The notes beneath the pieces are model-generated. The model worked only from the letters and a program-made list of their open reading frames with translations. It was not told where the DNA came from and searched no databases. A stretch of DNA of 64,000 nt, from contig NC_086019.1 of assembly GCF_036323735.1 (NCBI RefSeq), positions 233,995,102 through 234,059,101 on the forward strand, written 5' to 3'. This DNA comes from Rattus norvegicus (lineage: Eukaryota; Chordata; Mammalia; Rodentia; Muridae). Below are positions 1 to 11,784 of this stretch, in pieces. Within the stretch, counting starts at the first letter, position 1; every line of letters begins with the position of its first letter. The position numbers and the translations under genes were made by a program.

Positions 1-696
1 TTAAGGGCTCTGGCTCTTAGTCTTTGGAGGTCCAACTATGTTGGTTCTGGTATTGGGTTGTTCTTTGCTCTCGATGTGGGTCAGCTTTCATAACCCAGGC
101 AAGGGATCAGTATTGGGATTGAGAAAGGGACACGATTGTTGCCCCATAAGACTTAATGGAACAGTAAAGGAAGACACATCTATACTGAGGAGTGTGTTGA
201 AATGTTGCTGAGCCTGTGGGCTCTACAGAAGGAAGTAGTCATGGCAACTGGGGGATGCTCAGGGTAAAAGCCTATGGGTAGTCACAGAAAGGCATCTCTA
301 CAGATGAACATATAGGTATTTCCCTGAGACCAGGCACAGACATGAATCCTGAGAACAGACACTGCCATGAATGTCTTAGAAGAAAAAGGTGGACAGGCAT
401 TACTATGAGTTTTGCAGGACCTGGTGAGCTATAGAAGAAGGATAAGCCAGTGGAAGCTAGATGAGAGAGACCTCAAATGTCAGGCTAAAGAATCTGAGTT
501 ATATTATACTAGAAATGACTCAGTACTTGAAGGTGTGGCACAATGATTTATTGGGATTATTAATTTGTGTTCCTTATTTATTACTACCCAGCTGGCCCAT
601 TACATCTCAGAAGGAGACACTTTGAAGTTTTCTTTTCCCTTTCCTTGGAGCTGTGGCACAGCTACAAGAAAGCTGTGGGAAGAACTGTGGGGAAAG
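1..696. other. Unassigned intergenic sequence
   Basis: I see no convincing gene, SINE or LINE here. Frames are short and closed by frequent stops. The sequence is mixed-composition, ordinary mammalian intergenic DNA that runs into the (TG)n microsatellite. Confidence 0.5.
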
Positions 697-717
697 AGTG
701 TGCGTGTGCATGCGTGT

Positions 718-761
<44 letters not shown>
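697..761. repeat. (TG)n microsatellite
   Basis: An imperfect GTGCGTG lead-in is followed by an uninterrupted TG run of about 40 bases. The Cys-Val and His-Thr runs in the overlapping frames are translations of this repeat, not genes. Alternating purine-pyrimidine runs of this kind can adopt Z-DNA and are usually length-polymorphic. Confidence 0.95.
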
Positions 762-763
<2 letters not shown>

Positions 764-1399
764 ATAGACTCTGCCATTGAGATATGGAGCATGAAGAGGG
801 AAGAGAACCTTATTTCAGATTGGCGAGGAGACAGAAGATGGCAGTCCATCAGAAACTGGGGACATAGTCCTGGAGATCTGGATAGCAAGGACTTGGAAGG
901 CGACTCAGAAGGTGTGCCTGCGCAGGGCTCCTCCTCAGGACTTCCTTTGGCACAAGTGCAGTTCCACACTTCAGGATCCACCTATGTGTGGCAAAGGAGG
1001 ACACTCCTGGAGTCGTGGCAGATGGGATATTACAAGCTGCCTTCATTTTCTGGGCTCTGCATGTATTTCATCAGTATTTAGAATGTTCTAGAGAGAGAAA
1101 AAGACCTTCCTTGAGGATTGTGAATGAACCTCCTGCCTGCTAAGAATGGGAGTTTTGATTTAATGGAGTTTTTAAAGTGAGTTTTTCAAGCAATAAAGCT
1201 TGCAGAGTAAAATTGATTTACTCACAATATGTGTTTTGTAGAAGAAAGCAACACGATCGGAATTGTATTTTGGAGGCATATAATTTGAGAAAATACTCCC
1301 ATGTATCCATTAACTTTATTGCAATTAGGAATCTTTCTATATATTCATAAATAGAAGAAATGGGGTCCACAAAGAAAAAGAAGGTTAATTTTAAGAGGA

Positions 1400-1500
1400 T
1401 GAAACAGAAGCAGTATGCGTAATCCCAGTACTACAGAAACTAAGGTAGGAAGATGGTAATTTCAGATCCAGCCTCGTCTACATAGCAAGACCTTGACCCC
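1400..1500 (+). repeat. Old B1-like (7SL-derived) SINE fragment
   Basis: The segment keeps the order of B1 landmarks in degraded form: 'gtaatcccagtacta', then 'ggtaggaagatgg', then 'cagcctcgtctacatag' and 'caagacc'. Both ends are unclear and no target-site duplication was found, so it is an old copy. The call rests on pattern similarity only. Confidence 0.5.
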
Positions 1501-1529
1501 CAAATGGGAGAAGAGTCAGTGACATGGCA

Positions 1530-1611
1530 TCTCAGGTAATGTTTGCTTGCTACAAAGCCTGACTTTCCACTACCAGAACCTACAAATTATCCTCTGACCT
1601 CCTGCACACAC

Positions 1612-1648
<37 letters not shown>

Positions 1649-1660
1649 ACACACACACAA
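1530..1660 (+). repeat. B3-type SINE 3' portion ending in (CA)n
   Basis: The segment 'cctctgacctcctgcaca' is the typical 3' part of B3/B2-class rodent SINEs, which commonly end in CA-rich tails. The (CA)n run occupies about 1604-1660, with one CATA interruption. The microsatellite probably grew from the SINE tail. Confidence 0.55.
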
Positions 1661-3224
1661 ATGTTAAAAAATTAAGGAGAGACAGACAGAGACAGCTAAA
1701 CGCTGTACCAGTGTACAGTACTCCCAGTCTATGCAGCAGTAAAACATGGCCATCCTTAGCACCTCAGGATACAGCTCCTACTAACCCTGCCCTCATCTTC
1801 CAAGCTTGCAGATACCTATGTCCTTTAAGGCAAATTTGCAGAAGAGAATCATGTTACCATAGATCTACAAAAGAAAAAGAGACTCAGTACCACTGAGTCC
1901 AGGTGTTCTGGTATAAAGCACTGTTCTTAACATTTTAATTGGAAATATGCACTATGTTAGAACAAACCTAATTTTAATAAAAGGAAAAAGAAATGAAGAT
2001 AGAGAAAGACACCATACATGTACACATACAGAATCTTTATTCCTATCTGGAAAAAAAATATGAACTGTCAAAGATACTAACTTTTTTTCTTAAGGTGTTT
2101 ATTCACTGAACATGAGTAGAATACCACTCCATTCCAGCCACTCTGCTAAGTCCTGCCTTAGACAGCTCCAATAATTCGAAAAAAAGTGTGAGTCCACATT
2201 CCGACTGTGTATGCATGAGGGCTGCAACAGGCACCTGCATTTTCTTTGCCGTGTCTGCTCCCACACGACCCATTCCTCTGAGAGTCCCCTTTCTTTCCCT
2301 TGTGCTGACTTTGGCAGACGTGATTCTGAAGCAAAATGAAACACTCTAGCTTTTATTTATCATGTCCGGTGTATATCTAAGTAAAAGGGTAGCCAATTTA
2401 GTTACTTCTTTTGGGGGGAATTTGGAAATAGGTCTGAGAAACAGAGAAATGTGTTTCTCACAGCAATGTTTTAGTAAATTATTTCTATGACTTTTGCTAG
2501 AAATTTCCAAATTATTCATGTAAAGCTATTCAGAACCTTAATAACTGCTCTGCCTGTCATGGCGACTCCAGTTTCTTTCCTAAGATTGGGGATTTGTGCT
2601 GTAGGTTTGTCACGAAACAGTTTTATCAACTCGGCAATCCTGCCGACCAACAAGACTTGGTTTCCTTAGGTCTTTTCCTGTTTGACTTTACTCCATTAAA
2701 ATGCACTCTTATCTTTATGATTCCCTTCTTTGTGGGGGGGTATGGTTGATTTCTAGTTCTTTCTCATGGGTTTTAGGACGATTGTTTTGGTCATTAATTT
2801 TTAACCCATCTTTACTCTAACATTGTATATTGTATATTGTAAGTATGATGAAATTGCATCCTATATAGTTTTAAAGCTCTTGTTGTTGGTGGTGGCATTT
2901 TGGCCAACACATCTGAATTTATTTGGTTGCGTGGACTGAACCAGGATCAGCAGTCTACCACCTGCGCTTTAACTTCAGCACTGAACCTATTTTATAATAA
3001 TTAATGTAAAATTCATCCTAGTTTCCACTATCATTTCTACTTTGACTCTCGAACTATTGAAAAAGGTGTTTCTTAATTCTCCCATATCATCCCATAATTT
3101 CTTAATTCTTGACACTTCCTAGGTGTTCAACTGTCCCACTATAGACTTTCTGTTTTATTGTACTGCGGTCAGAGAAAAGGGTTTTGAGACCCACCTTCTA
3201 GTTCATTAACTCTTTCTATACTGA
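1661..3224. other. Unassigned AT-rich sequence
   Basis: No gene is supported. A SINE-like stretch around 2930-2990 (with 'ctgaaccaggatcagcagtc') resembles the minus strand of an ID/B4-type tRNA-derived element but is too degraded to call. Short direct repeats of 'tgtatat' occur near 2825-2845. The 3120-3224 part may already belong to the antisense L1 that follows. Confidence 0.4.
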
Positions 3225-3765
3225 TTTCCACGGTAGTCATACTGGAATCCGTTCCCACCAACAGTGAGTCGGGACTCTACATCCTCACCAGCACTCACTA
3301 TGGTTTCTTCATTTGATGGTTGCCATTTTGAGTGGAGTGAGACAAAATGTTAAAGCACTTTTGACTAGCATGTCCCTGGTGCTGGAATGTAGAATATTCC
3401 TTCAAGTATTTCTTGGCCATCTGCCTTTCTACTTTTCAAAATTGCCCAATTCGTTGGTCCATTTATTGATTTGGAAGTTTTGAGGTTTGGATTTTTAATT
3501 TGTAAATTTTTATATATTGTAGATATTAGTCTCTTGTCTTAGCTCTAATGGACAAAGATTTCTCTCCCATTTGTAGCCTACTCTGCACTTTACTAATAGC
3601 TTCCCTTGCTGTATGGAAGCCTTTTGATTTCTTGTGGTCCCATTTATCAAATTTTGAAGTTACTTCCTATGTGATTGGAGTCTTTTCCCAGAAAAGTCCT
3701 TGCCTGTGGCCATATCTTGAAACGTTTTCTGTTTGTAACAAAATATCATATGTTTAATTTTACCA
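3225..3765 (-). repeat. Old L1 fragment, antisense ORF2 3' region
   Basis: Read on the plus strand, the segment follows the complement of mammalian L1 ORF2. Landmarks in order are 'cccaccaacagtg', 'catcctcaccagcac', 'tatattgtagatattagtc', 'tttctctcccatttgtag' and 'cccatttatcaa'. These are standard antisense L1 landmarks in the right order. The copy is heavily diverged with no intact frame. The 69-aa plus-strand frame inside it is a shadow. The exact subfamily and ends are unresolved. Confidence 0.7.
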
Positions 3766-4344
3766 ATGAAGACTTGGGAGCCAGATGCTGCTAGCTCGGA
3801 GAGGCAGAGAAAGCATCCAGTTAACCTTCTCACCACCAACATCCCAGAAAAGGAACTCAAATCCCTCTGACTGAACGTTCCTACTTTCGACTTCCTGTGC
3901 ATTTCTTTCTCTGTCCTCCTGTCTCCCTCTTACTCTTTTTTTCCCGTGTGTTCATTGCCTCTAAACTGGTTGTTCGTTCCACCTCTTGGCCTATGGGTGA
4001 CTATTTAATCCTGTTTACATAAACAGAAAGCTCTTGGATTAAAGGTTTGTACTGGGGCTGAGTCACACAACTACTTACAGGTTTTCCAGTAAAGAGCACC
4101 ATTTCCTTGGACCAGCCCAGGGCAATGAAGCTGCCTTGGTCCTGACACCTCATTCAGCTGAAGACTTCTGAGACAAACACACTGAGATCCACAGACGAGA
4201 GCTAAGACCCACAGAGGAGAAACTTGGAACCTTCCAGTTACAGATGAACACTTTTTACCAAAGTCAAATGGCTACCAAACTTGGGGAAATTTACATGATA
4301 GTAAGAAAAACATGATGTCTATACAGATTCATCAAATGTTGTTT
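3766..4344. other. Unassigned sequence
   Basis: No gene or repeat family is recognised. Short frames only. Confidence 0.4.
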
Positions 4345-4496
4345 AAAACCGATGTTAAGGGGCTGGGGATTTAGGTCAGTGGTAGCGCGCTTACCTAGGA
4401 AGTGCAAGGCCCTGGGTTCGGTCCCCAGCTCCGGAAAAAAAAACAAAAAAACAAAAAAACAAAACAAAAAAAAAAGAAAGAAAAAACCGATGTTAA
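4345..4496 (+). mobile_element. ID SINE, full length, with target-site duplication
   Basis: ID elements are rodent SINEs derived from the neuronal BC1 RNA gene (itself from tRNA-Ala), transcribed by RNA polymerase III and mobilised by L1. The body at 4359-4482 starts 'ggggctggggattta', has an A-box-like 'ggtcagtggtag' and a B box 'gggttcggtcc', and ends 'cagctccgg' followed by an A-rich tail with C interruptions. The 14-bp direct repeat aaaaccgatgttaa flanks it at 4345-4358 and 4483-4496 without mismatch, which indicates a young insertion. A few bases differ from the ID core, for example 'gtagcgcgc'. Frames crossing the tail give Lys/Asn-rich artefacts. Confidence 0.93.
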
Positions 4497-4685
4497 TACC
4501 CTCACAAACTGTACAATCCACTGAGCAATTAATTGGTTCAACAATCCCTTGCTTCCTGGTCCCCACCCCTGGTTACCCCTCTGACTTGCGTTGCTCTAGC
4601 CTGTGTTGTGTTTTATTTTAATACTTCCACCTCACCCCAAAGTTTTACTATAAATGACACAGTCACTCCTGTGATTCCTCTCTTA

Positions 4686-5030
4686 AGCGAGAGTTGTGGG
4701 ATGGTAAAACCATGCCAGGAAGTTTGGTAAGGTAGAGCGGGTTGAGACCCAGAGGCTCCGTGGGCACACACCTGAGACTTAGGTGACTCCTCGAACTCCA
4801 TTCTTAGGTCTTCTCCAACTCCCAGCAGCGCCTGGATGTCCAAGAGTCTGAGAACCCCACAGCCCCGGCCTTGTCCCAGGCTCAGGGACCTCCGAGCCTG
4901 CTCTGGCTTTCCCCCATCTCAGACTGTGCTTTCCCCGCCACCGTGGAGCAGCATCTCCCAGTCTGTGGGACAGGCACACTCAAACTTCCTGCGGTCCACA
5001 TCCCCAAGAGGCCACACCCAGCCGCAGAGT
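4686..5030 (+). repeat. GC-rich unnamed repeat, copy 1
   Basis: This stretch is homologous to 7430-8350. Both begin 'agttgtgggatggt', continue with 'catgccagg'/'cgtgccagg' and 'ttggtaaggt', share 'cctgga' followed by 'gagaacccc'-type motifs, and end near 'ccaagaggcc'. It is richer in G+C and CpG than its surroundings. An LTR or another retroposed rodent repeat is possible; I cannot name the family. Overlapping open frames on both strands are a composition effect. Compared with the second copy, the middle part is missing. Confidence 0.5.
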
Positions 5031-5383
5031 GTACTCGGACCAACAATTTTCCTCTAGAGCTGGGAAATTGTCTGCTCCTTTTCATTGACTAATTGTACGA
5101 GACTTGATCCCGCTTCTTCTACTCCATGACGTCTTAGGTTTGGTTCTTTAAACTTATCCCAAAGCTTTTGAAAGTTCAGGTTATATTCATTAATAGTTTT
5201 TCCTTATTTGTGACTAACCGTATTATTTCCCTAGCTTTGTCCTACTTCCCTAAAATGAGTCCTTCTGCTTAGTTTTCTCTGTTTATAGTGCTCTCATTGT
5301 TTCTCCATTTGTTTCATTCTGCTTGGCTCTTTTTAGGCATCTCGGTTTTCCTGGATAAATTTTCATTCTTTTTTTGTTGTTGT

Positions 5384-5440
5384 TGTTGTTTTGTTTTATT
5401 TTGTTCTGTTCTGTTTTGTTTGTTTTTTAAATTTTTCTCT
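5384..5440. repeat. (TTG)n / TTTTG-rich simple repeat
   Basis: A run of TTG repeats grades into TTTTG/TTCTG repeats. It lies in T-rich sequence with no recognised gene. Confidence 0.8.
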
Positions 5441-5513
5441 CCCTCATCTACTTTAATAACTTTCTTTTATAGGTCCTGAATTAATTTTTTTCACTTCATT
5501 CATCTGCTTATTT

Positions 5514-5610
5514 GAGATTTCTTTTTTCTTTTTTTTTTTTTTTTTCGGAGCTGGGGACCGAACCCAGGGCCTTGTGCTTGCTAGGCAAGTGCTCTACTGC
5601 GAGATTTCTT
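5514..5610 (-). mobile_element. ID SINE, antisense, with target-site duplication
   Basis: The complement of an ID core is visible as 'cggagctggggaccgaac', 'ccagggccttgtgcttg' and 'ctaggcaagtgctctac', after a T-rich stretch that is the complement of the poly(A) tail. The 10-bp repeat gagatttctt flanks the insert at 5514-5523 and 5601-5610. The body 5524-5600 stops at 'ctctactgc', so the SINE 5' end (the first ~20 bases of the head) is missing: a 5'-truncated copy. Confidence 0.92.
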
Positions 5611-7429
5611 TATGATTATTGTTTGTTTTTAAAGAGGATAAGCATTTATAATCTTCTCCTGGCATGTCATTAGTTAAGATTTCTGATATTGAAAAGTTAG
5701 TGAATTTTTGTCTCATGTTTTCTCATGTATTTTTATGGGGGTAGGGGCTGCCTGTGTTGGGATAGATTTACCTGCCGGTTTTATTTTATTTTTGTCTCCT
5801 TTCTTCACATCTCTGTTTGTTTGCTTTTACATAAGTCCTGGTGAACCCCCTCCCTGTGGTGTCATTCCCAGGCAGGAAGCTGACTGCACTACAAACGGGT
5901 GGCTTGACAGCTGTGGTGACTGCAGAGAAGACACCTCTGCACATCATCTGTGTCACCTTTGAGGCTCACAGACTGTGACACTGGGGTCGTTAGTAGGGAA
6001 ACTGAAATCTTTAGTATTTAGAGCTAAGGTTGTCAAACACTTAAATAGTCCAGTGAGAGGTTGGAATATGGAAGGGGGAAAGGTAGTAAAGCAAGGAAAA
6101 GAAGTCTTAGGATTAAAGGGATGAGAAGTACTAAGAATCAACTGTAACTAGGGTTAGAGAAAGAAGGGACAACTTTAAAACCCAGTGAAATACCTGGGAA
6201 AACAAGAGCCATTCAATTCCAGTCCAAAAGTGTTAAGTGCCAGAAAAGTGCAAAATGTTGAATTAAAAAAACAAGCAATACAACCTAATATGTGACTGTC
6301 TTCTTGCCTTTGATGGACACCATGCCAGGAAGTGCTGCACACTTCCTGTGGTTTCCTGGAGTATGGGAGTGGAAGGATAAGGAAGGCCACTTAGGACGTC
6401 TCAGCCTCAGAGTCCCATGCCACACTTCTGCTGCAGTTTGCCTCCCTCTCGGAGCCTTTGCTGCTTCTGTCAAGATCCAGCTCCAAAGTCTGCCTCATCC
6501 AAGTTCCCACTACAGTGCAGCCTGCATGGGCATCTACAGGGATGGCGGAAGGGTGCCCACACCGTGTGTCTCTCAGCTTCAGACTCCTGCACCACTCATC
6601 TGGGGCTGTGCCCACTGTGCTTCTGTACCCTCTCTGGGCATTCAGAATCCAGTCTTCACGTTGGATGTTCAGACTGTCTCTCTCCAACACTCTGGTTGAT
6701 GGCTCCCTGCTCCCTACCAGTACCCTTGAGCGCACTTTCCCAGCAAAATGCAGCTCCCTGAGAACAACTTGGTGCAACTTGGGTTGGGAATAAGCAGCTT
6801 ACCTCTCTAAGGGGATAATTCCAGCTAATCTTATTTCTGTTTTTTTTTTGTAATTTATTTTTTCTCTGATGATGGTTTTCAATCTTGACTTTTTTCTATC
6901 TGATCTTACAGATATCACTTCTACTCTGCCCGAATTCCACTTCATCTGTTCAAGTCTTTTGAATGTCTGCTTTGTGACTCATTACAGTTTTTGTTCCCTA
7001 TCAGTATTTTTAAATCTATCTCTTATGATTTCAACAGAATAAGCATGGTTATATATTTTGGTGTCTTAAGTATTTTGTTGTCTGTTACTTTTACTCTTCT
7101 TGATCGCAAAGCAGGATTTCTTTGATGTTTGAATTTTACGTCTGTTGACTATTTTCCATGGAAAGATTATTTTTAGGAATTCTTTTAGGAGTGTGATAGA
7201 GAAGTATTCTCTGGAGAGCATTTTTTTCTTCCTTTGCCATGAACCTGTGAGTATGACCAGTTTTTGATTCTTTGATTTTAGAAGCATGGGATAATAATAA
7301 TATTATATAACATTATACTATTTTATATTTCTTGGTGATTTAATCTGTACTACCAAACACAATGAGGTGTCTGCTCGGCTGATGTGAAAGCAAAGTCACT
7401 GGGGGAGTGGTCTGCTTTAAGGAAAGATT
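5611..7429. other. Unassigned sequence between the two GC-rich repeat copies
   Basis: No supported gene. Around 6290-6790 several frames on both strands stay open for 110-135 codons together, which points to local stop-codon depletion in a C/T-rich stretch rather than to one coding frame. There is no convincing splice or start context. The rest is AT-rich. Confidence 0.4.
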
Positions 7430-8350
7430 ATCTAGTTGTGGGATGGTGGACCGTGCCAGGGGACTTGGTAAGGTTAAGCAGATTCAGGGTCCCCAGCACC
7501 CAGGCAACCACCTGAAATGGTAGGTGGCTCCCTCCTCCCCACCAGATTTCTGGCCTGGAACTTATGCCACCCTTCCCACATAGAAAACGTGACCTGTGGA
7601 TCAGAACAGAGGTTTCCATTCTAATGAGGTATCTAGATGAGCCAATAAGCTTCCCTTCTGCGATATCCCTCCCTGAAAAAGGTATTTAATTTCTGGTCCA
7701 CACTGAGGAGGTGGTATACATCCATTTCCCCATTTTCCACAATGAACAATTAGTGAACTGATTTGGAACCAAGGACTGTCTCTTTCATCAAGAACCTCTG
7801 TGGAGAGCATGGGGAAGGCTCCAGCAGAACCCTCTCCACCCTCTTACCCCCCTGCCCCCAGTTGCTAAGCTAAGGACTTTCACTGGAGTTCTCCTCCTCT
7901 CTCTAGCCCTGGGGTCAGGCCTCCTCCATTTTCGGCTCTTCTGTGACTTCCAGCGGTTGTCTGGATATTCAGGAGTGTGAGAGCCCCCAGCTCCAGACTC
8001 ATCCTTAGCCCATGGGCCCACTCCATTCCCAACTTCCCATGACCCAGTGGCATCTGGATATCTAGGAGTTTGTGAACCCCTCTGTCCCAGGCTCCTCATC
8101 TCAGACCCATGGACCCCCAACTCTTTTGTTCCTGACTCCATGTGTTTTCCAGTGGTGAGTGGATACCCGGGAGCTTGGGAACCCCAGCTTTGGTCTCCCA
8201 CTTCTTAGACTTTGTTTTCCTAGCCTCTGAGCAGTGTCTTGGAGCTTTGCTCAAGCCCAGCACCCAATGGCGCAGGGTAAATGCAGTCTAGAATCTCTGT
8301 GTTCTGCCTGGCCAAGAGGCCCTTCCCGCCAAACACAAATCCACATGTAG
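7430..8350 (+). repeat. GC-rich unnamed repeat, copy 2, with internal ~100-bp tandem units
   Basis: Homologous to 4686-5030 in the same orientation but longer. From about 7960 to 8235 it contains about three diverged tandem units, each beginning with a 'tctggatatctaggag'-like motif (near 7960, 8052 and 8157), then 'tgtgagagccccc' or 'tgtgaacccc', then a C/T-rich part with 'cccat'. Unit spacing is roughly 90-105 bp. Copy 1 contains one such unit. The middle part (about 7550-7940) has no counterpart in copy 1. Family unknown; an ERV LTR is one possibility. Confidence 0.5.
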
Positions 8351-8954
8351 TAGGCTTCTACATTGGGGAAATTTAATCTTTATCCCTGTTCATTATGTAG
8401 AGGATTCTATGAATGCTTAGCCTACCTGCTTTAGAAAGACATAAGAAATTTGGTAGAACGGGAGTTCTCTGGTTCATGTTTCAAATAGCAACTATTCATG
8501 GACAAAGGTGCATTCATTAATATCCCTGAATTCAAGAGACAGGCTAAAACATTTCCACTGAACCATAAACCCAAGACATGCAAAGAAAGCAAGAATGGCT
8601 TAGGTTTTTACTATGTCCCTATCCTTGAAGATCATTATGGTCCCATCCACACAGGAGTTCTCCAGGCACACAATGTATACAGTAAACAATAATAATTAAG
8701 GCAAGTATTCAGCTTCTCTGCCACCTAGGAGCTTATCACAGAAGGCCTCCTCTGTTGTTATCGCTTAATAAATACTGAGAACACCATCAGACTCTGACTA
8801 CTTGAACTTTGTGAGTAAGTGGTGCTCTGGTTTGGGAAAACTTTATACACAGTACTGAGGCTCTGGCCAGCTGAGGATACTGGCTACTACTTAGTCACCT
8901 GAGAGAAAAGGGTCAGATGTTCCTTCTGCAGATATCCTTACCACTTGCTTGTCT
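8351..8954. other. Unassigned sequence
   Basis: No recognised repeat. A 64-codon plus frame (8498-8692) has no recognisable domain and no supporting context, so I do not call it a gene. Confidence 0.4.
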
Positions 8955-9361
8955 CCTGTGGTGGTTAAATAGGGATGGCCTCCATAGACTCATAAATGCT
9001 TGGTCCAAAGGGAGTGACGCTATTAAGAGGTGTGGCCTTGTTGGAGTAGGAATGACTGTGTTGGAGTAGGTGTGGTCCTGTTAAGGAAGTGCGTCATTGT
9101 CGGGGCGACTTTGAGGTCTCCTATGCTCAAGCTATCATCAGTGTGGCACACAGTCCCCTTCTGCTACCTGAGGCTCAAGATGTAGAACTCCCAGCTCCTC
9201 CTCCAGCACCAACTCTGCCTGCATGCCGCCATGCTTTTGGTCATGGTGGCAATGGACTAAAACTCTACAAGTATAAGGCAGCCTCAATTAAAAATTCCCT
9301 TTCTAAGAGTTCCCATGGTCTTGGTGTCTCTTCACAGCAATAGAAATCCAAACTAAGACAC
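8955..9361 (+). mobile_element. Rodent non-autonomous repeat (URR1-like, tentative)
   Basis: The segment matches a common rodent repeat by its ordered motifs: 'ggtgtggccttgttggag', 'gtctcctatgctcaagct', 'gatgtagaactcccagctc', 'ctgcctgcatgccgccatg', 'cctcaattaaaa', and a 3' end 'agcaatagaaat' followed by 'actaagaca'. A partial internal duplication of 'ttggagtagg' lies at 9040-9070. The same family recurs at 48322-48647. I recall it as URR1 (hAT-Charlie type, non-autonomous) but the name is from memory. The 84-codon plus frame is inside the repeat and not a gene. Confidence 0.6.
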
Positions 9362-10779
9362 CCTCTGATCAAAAGAAAAGCTATACAGAACACTAGGGCT
9401 GGGCTTGGCACCTTCCAAGAAGCTTGAAGCTGACAGTTTTAAATGGCTTTTCCTTGGAAGACTTGAACAAACGTCTGTTCACATCCAAAAACAGATCAAA
9501 GAAGCAAAACTCACACCTAGCTTGGTGAACCAAATCAGTTCATTGGAATGCCTTATGAGAGTCCACAGTGACTCTAAGGCAATGTGTCATTGAAAAGTCC
9601 CATCCCAGTGTGGGTGACAACTCATGAAAACTCTTATCTCTGGAAGGTGTCTTTTCCAAAAATTATTCATTGCTTATATAGCTTTGGGGAAAGGCCTTAT
9701 GAGAATTTTTGAGCTGCCTGAATCCTGTAAGTTTCCTGAGTTTTATGAAATTACAGCTGGGAAAGGCAACCTATAATGCTACCTACCTAGATGTGATTAC
9801 TATGCCCAGTTAATAGCTTCATCTGGCCACACAATCCAACCAGCGACCTCAATCTCACTGGGTCATGGGGCACAGCCAGTAGTAACTCCACTTAGCCTCA
9901 ATACATAGGCAGCAGTGAGCTTAGAGATTCCGACAGCAAGTTCTAACTGTCGGGGTTTCTAGTAGCTAGAAACCCATTCAGAGTTTGGGGCTAAACAATG
10001 AAGCTCTGTCATCACCAAAGAATGCTTAAAAGAACTAGAAGAGGCAAATCCATCAACCATGCGAACATCAGCAAAGGACACAGGGGTTACAAAGAACCAG
10101 GGAAACGTGACACCTCAAGAAAAAAATTGATAGTGTCCCCCCCAAAAAAAAGCCCTGTGAAATAGTTGACAAAAGTCTTAGGAGAATCTTTTCAAAGGAG
10201 ATTAAGAAGTCAGAAGAAAATAAACAAAAAACTAACAGGGCCAAAAGAATAATTTTTCCTACCACATAGTGAACACCGGCAGTGATGGTGTGTGTCTATG
10301 CGTGTATTATCTAATTCTGAGAGTGTGATGAGAAACTGTTAGCACAGACACAGTGTCTGAACAATACTCACTTTGTTCTGTGTTGGTTCATGAGCAAGTT
10401 GAAGATAGGAAAAATACAGTTCTGGTGAGTGGAAAATTTTCCAATGTGTCTGTAATGATCAGAGTTTGACCACAAGAAGTTGTTTTGACAGAGAGCTAGT
10501 TGTTACTGTTTTTATTGATATAATATGGAATGAAATAGCTAATTGGAAGTTGATGATGAGGTGGTAAGCTGGCTGAAGCTCCTAATCAATGCACAGTCAC
10601 ACACTTACCAGCCATTTAATATCACTAATGCGTTTCATTGAAGGCCAAGGATATCAAGTCAAACAAGATAGATGTTCCTTTCTTGTGGAGCAACATGGGA
10701 GAAACATCACATGCATATTGTAAGTAAGGAGATAGAAAACCTTAGTTATTGTGGTAAATACTTTGAAGAAAAAATGCTG
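9362..10779. other. Unassigned sequence
   Basis: No gene or clear repeat found. Short frames only, mixed composition, with an A-rich patch near 10110-10260. Confidence 0.4.
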
Positions 10780-10784
10780 GTAAA

Positions 10785-10880
10785 TTCTTAGGGTCTACAA
10801 ATCTGAGACTCAAACCTGGGTCCCCTGTAAGAGCAACACGTTTTTGAATCCACTGCAATATCTCTTCGGCACCCCTAACC
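10785..10880 (-). repeat. B2/B3-class SINE fragment, antisense
   Basis: The phrases 'actcaaacctgggtcccc', 'tgtaagagcaacacg' and 'caatatctcttcggcacc' track the complement of the tRNA-related head of B2-class SINEs (B box through A box region). It is degraded and has no visible duplication. Confidence 0.5.
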
Positions 10881-11207
10881 ACTAGATTTTAAGGATGTAA
10901 AAAGGAAAAGAAAAAAGAATGTAAAAATAACTCACTGTTTATAGTAGTGAAAATAAACTATTTCTGCTATTATGATTTCAGTAAGATAATAAGTTTAGCT
11001 TATTCTCAGTAGATTTTGTCCCTTAAAAGGTCAAAATTGTACATGAGGTTCCCATTACTTTCCTTGTACCATGCTATTTAAAGGAAAATGAGAGTCAGAA
11101 AAGGGTTGGAACAAGCTATATGATCAGGATTTGATATAACACACTTAGGAAATGTTCAATAAATGATACATGTTTCCTTCATATGAAAAACAAGCAAACA
11201 AAAACAA

Positions 11208-11395
11208 AACCAGAGCCAGTGAGATGATTCAGCAGGTAAAGGGTTTTGCTTCCAAGTTTAAGAAACCCAGTTCAATCCCTAGAGCCCACAAAACAGAAGA
11301 AAGCAGACTTTCTACAGGCTAATGCTGGCCTCCCTTCATGAGTTGTGGCTTGTGTTCCCCTCAAAATAAATAAAATAAATATAATAAAAGAATAA
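11208..11395 (+). repeat. B3-type SINE
   Basis: A tRNA-related head 'agccagtgagatgattcag' is followed by 'caggtaaagggttttgct', a B-box-like 'cagttcaatcc', then a diverged body and an AAATAAATAAAAT-type tail at about 11365-11390. The order and spacing fit the B2/B3 SINE family. It is an older copy. Confidence 0.7.
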
Positions 11396-11784
11396 ACTAA
11401 CAAAACTTAGGGAAAATTTCGTCAACAAACTTAGAAGTTTGACAAATGAGATACAAACTAAAAGAACTGAACAGAATTATAAATATTTTTTTAAATATAG
11501 TTACCAAACTGACAATGTCAACAGGAAGCGTCAGCAGTAGGTGGATGAAGCAGAAGAATTGATGAGCTCAGAAAGAACATTGGCCAAAAGTGCTCTGTGA
11601 AATATGATTTTACTCTAGAGCGAAGCTGGGCTGAAACTCACCATGTAGCCCAAGATTCCAGATGGTTGGGGGTTTCCAATGAAACTCAATTGCAAAGTGC
11701 AGAGAGCCAAGACATATTATAAGCAACTTATTCAAACTCAAAGACAAAGAATTCTGGAAGCAGAAGGAAATAAGATACAACATT

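Noticed and set aside
565..1081. Overlapping frames with Cys-Val or His-Thr runs
   Set aside because: They are translations of the (TG)n microsatellite and its flanks. All three phases and both strands stay open for that reason.
4359..4440. A tRNA gene, because of A- and B-box motifs
   Set aside because: It is an ID SINE: no cloverleaf closure, an A-rich tail, and a target-site duplication.
6290..6795. Four long overlapping frames on both strands
   Set aside because: Simultaneous openness in several phases indicates low stop density, not one coding frame.
8498..8692. Possible small coding exon (64 codons)
   Set aside because: Composition is protein-like but there are no clear splice sites or partner exons that I can identify.
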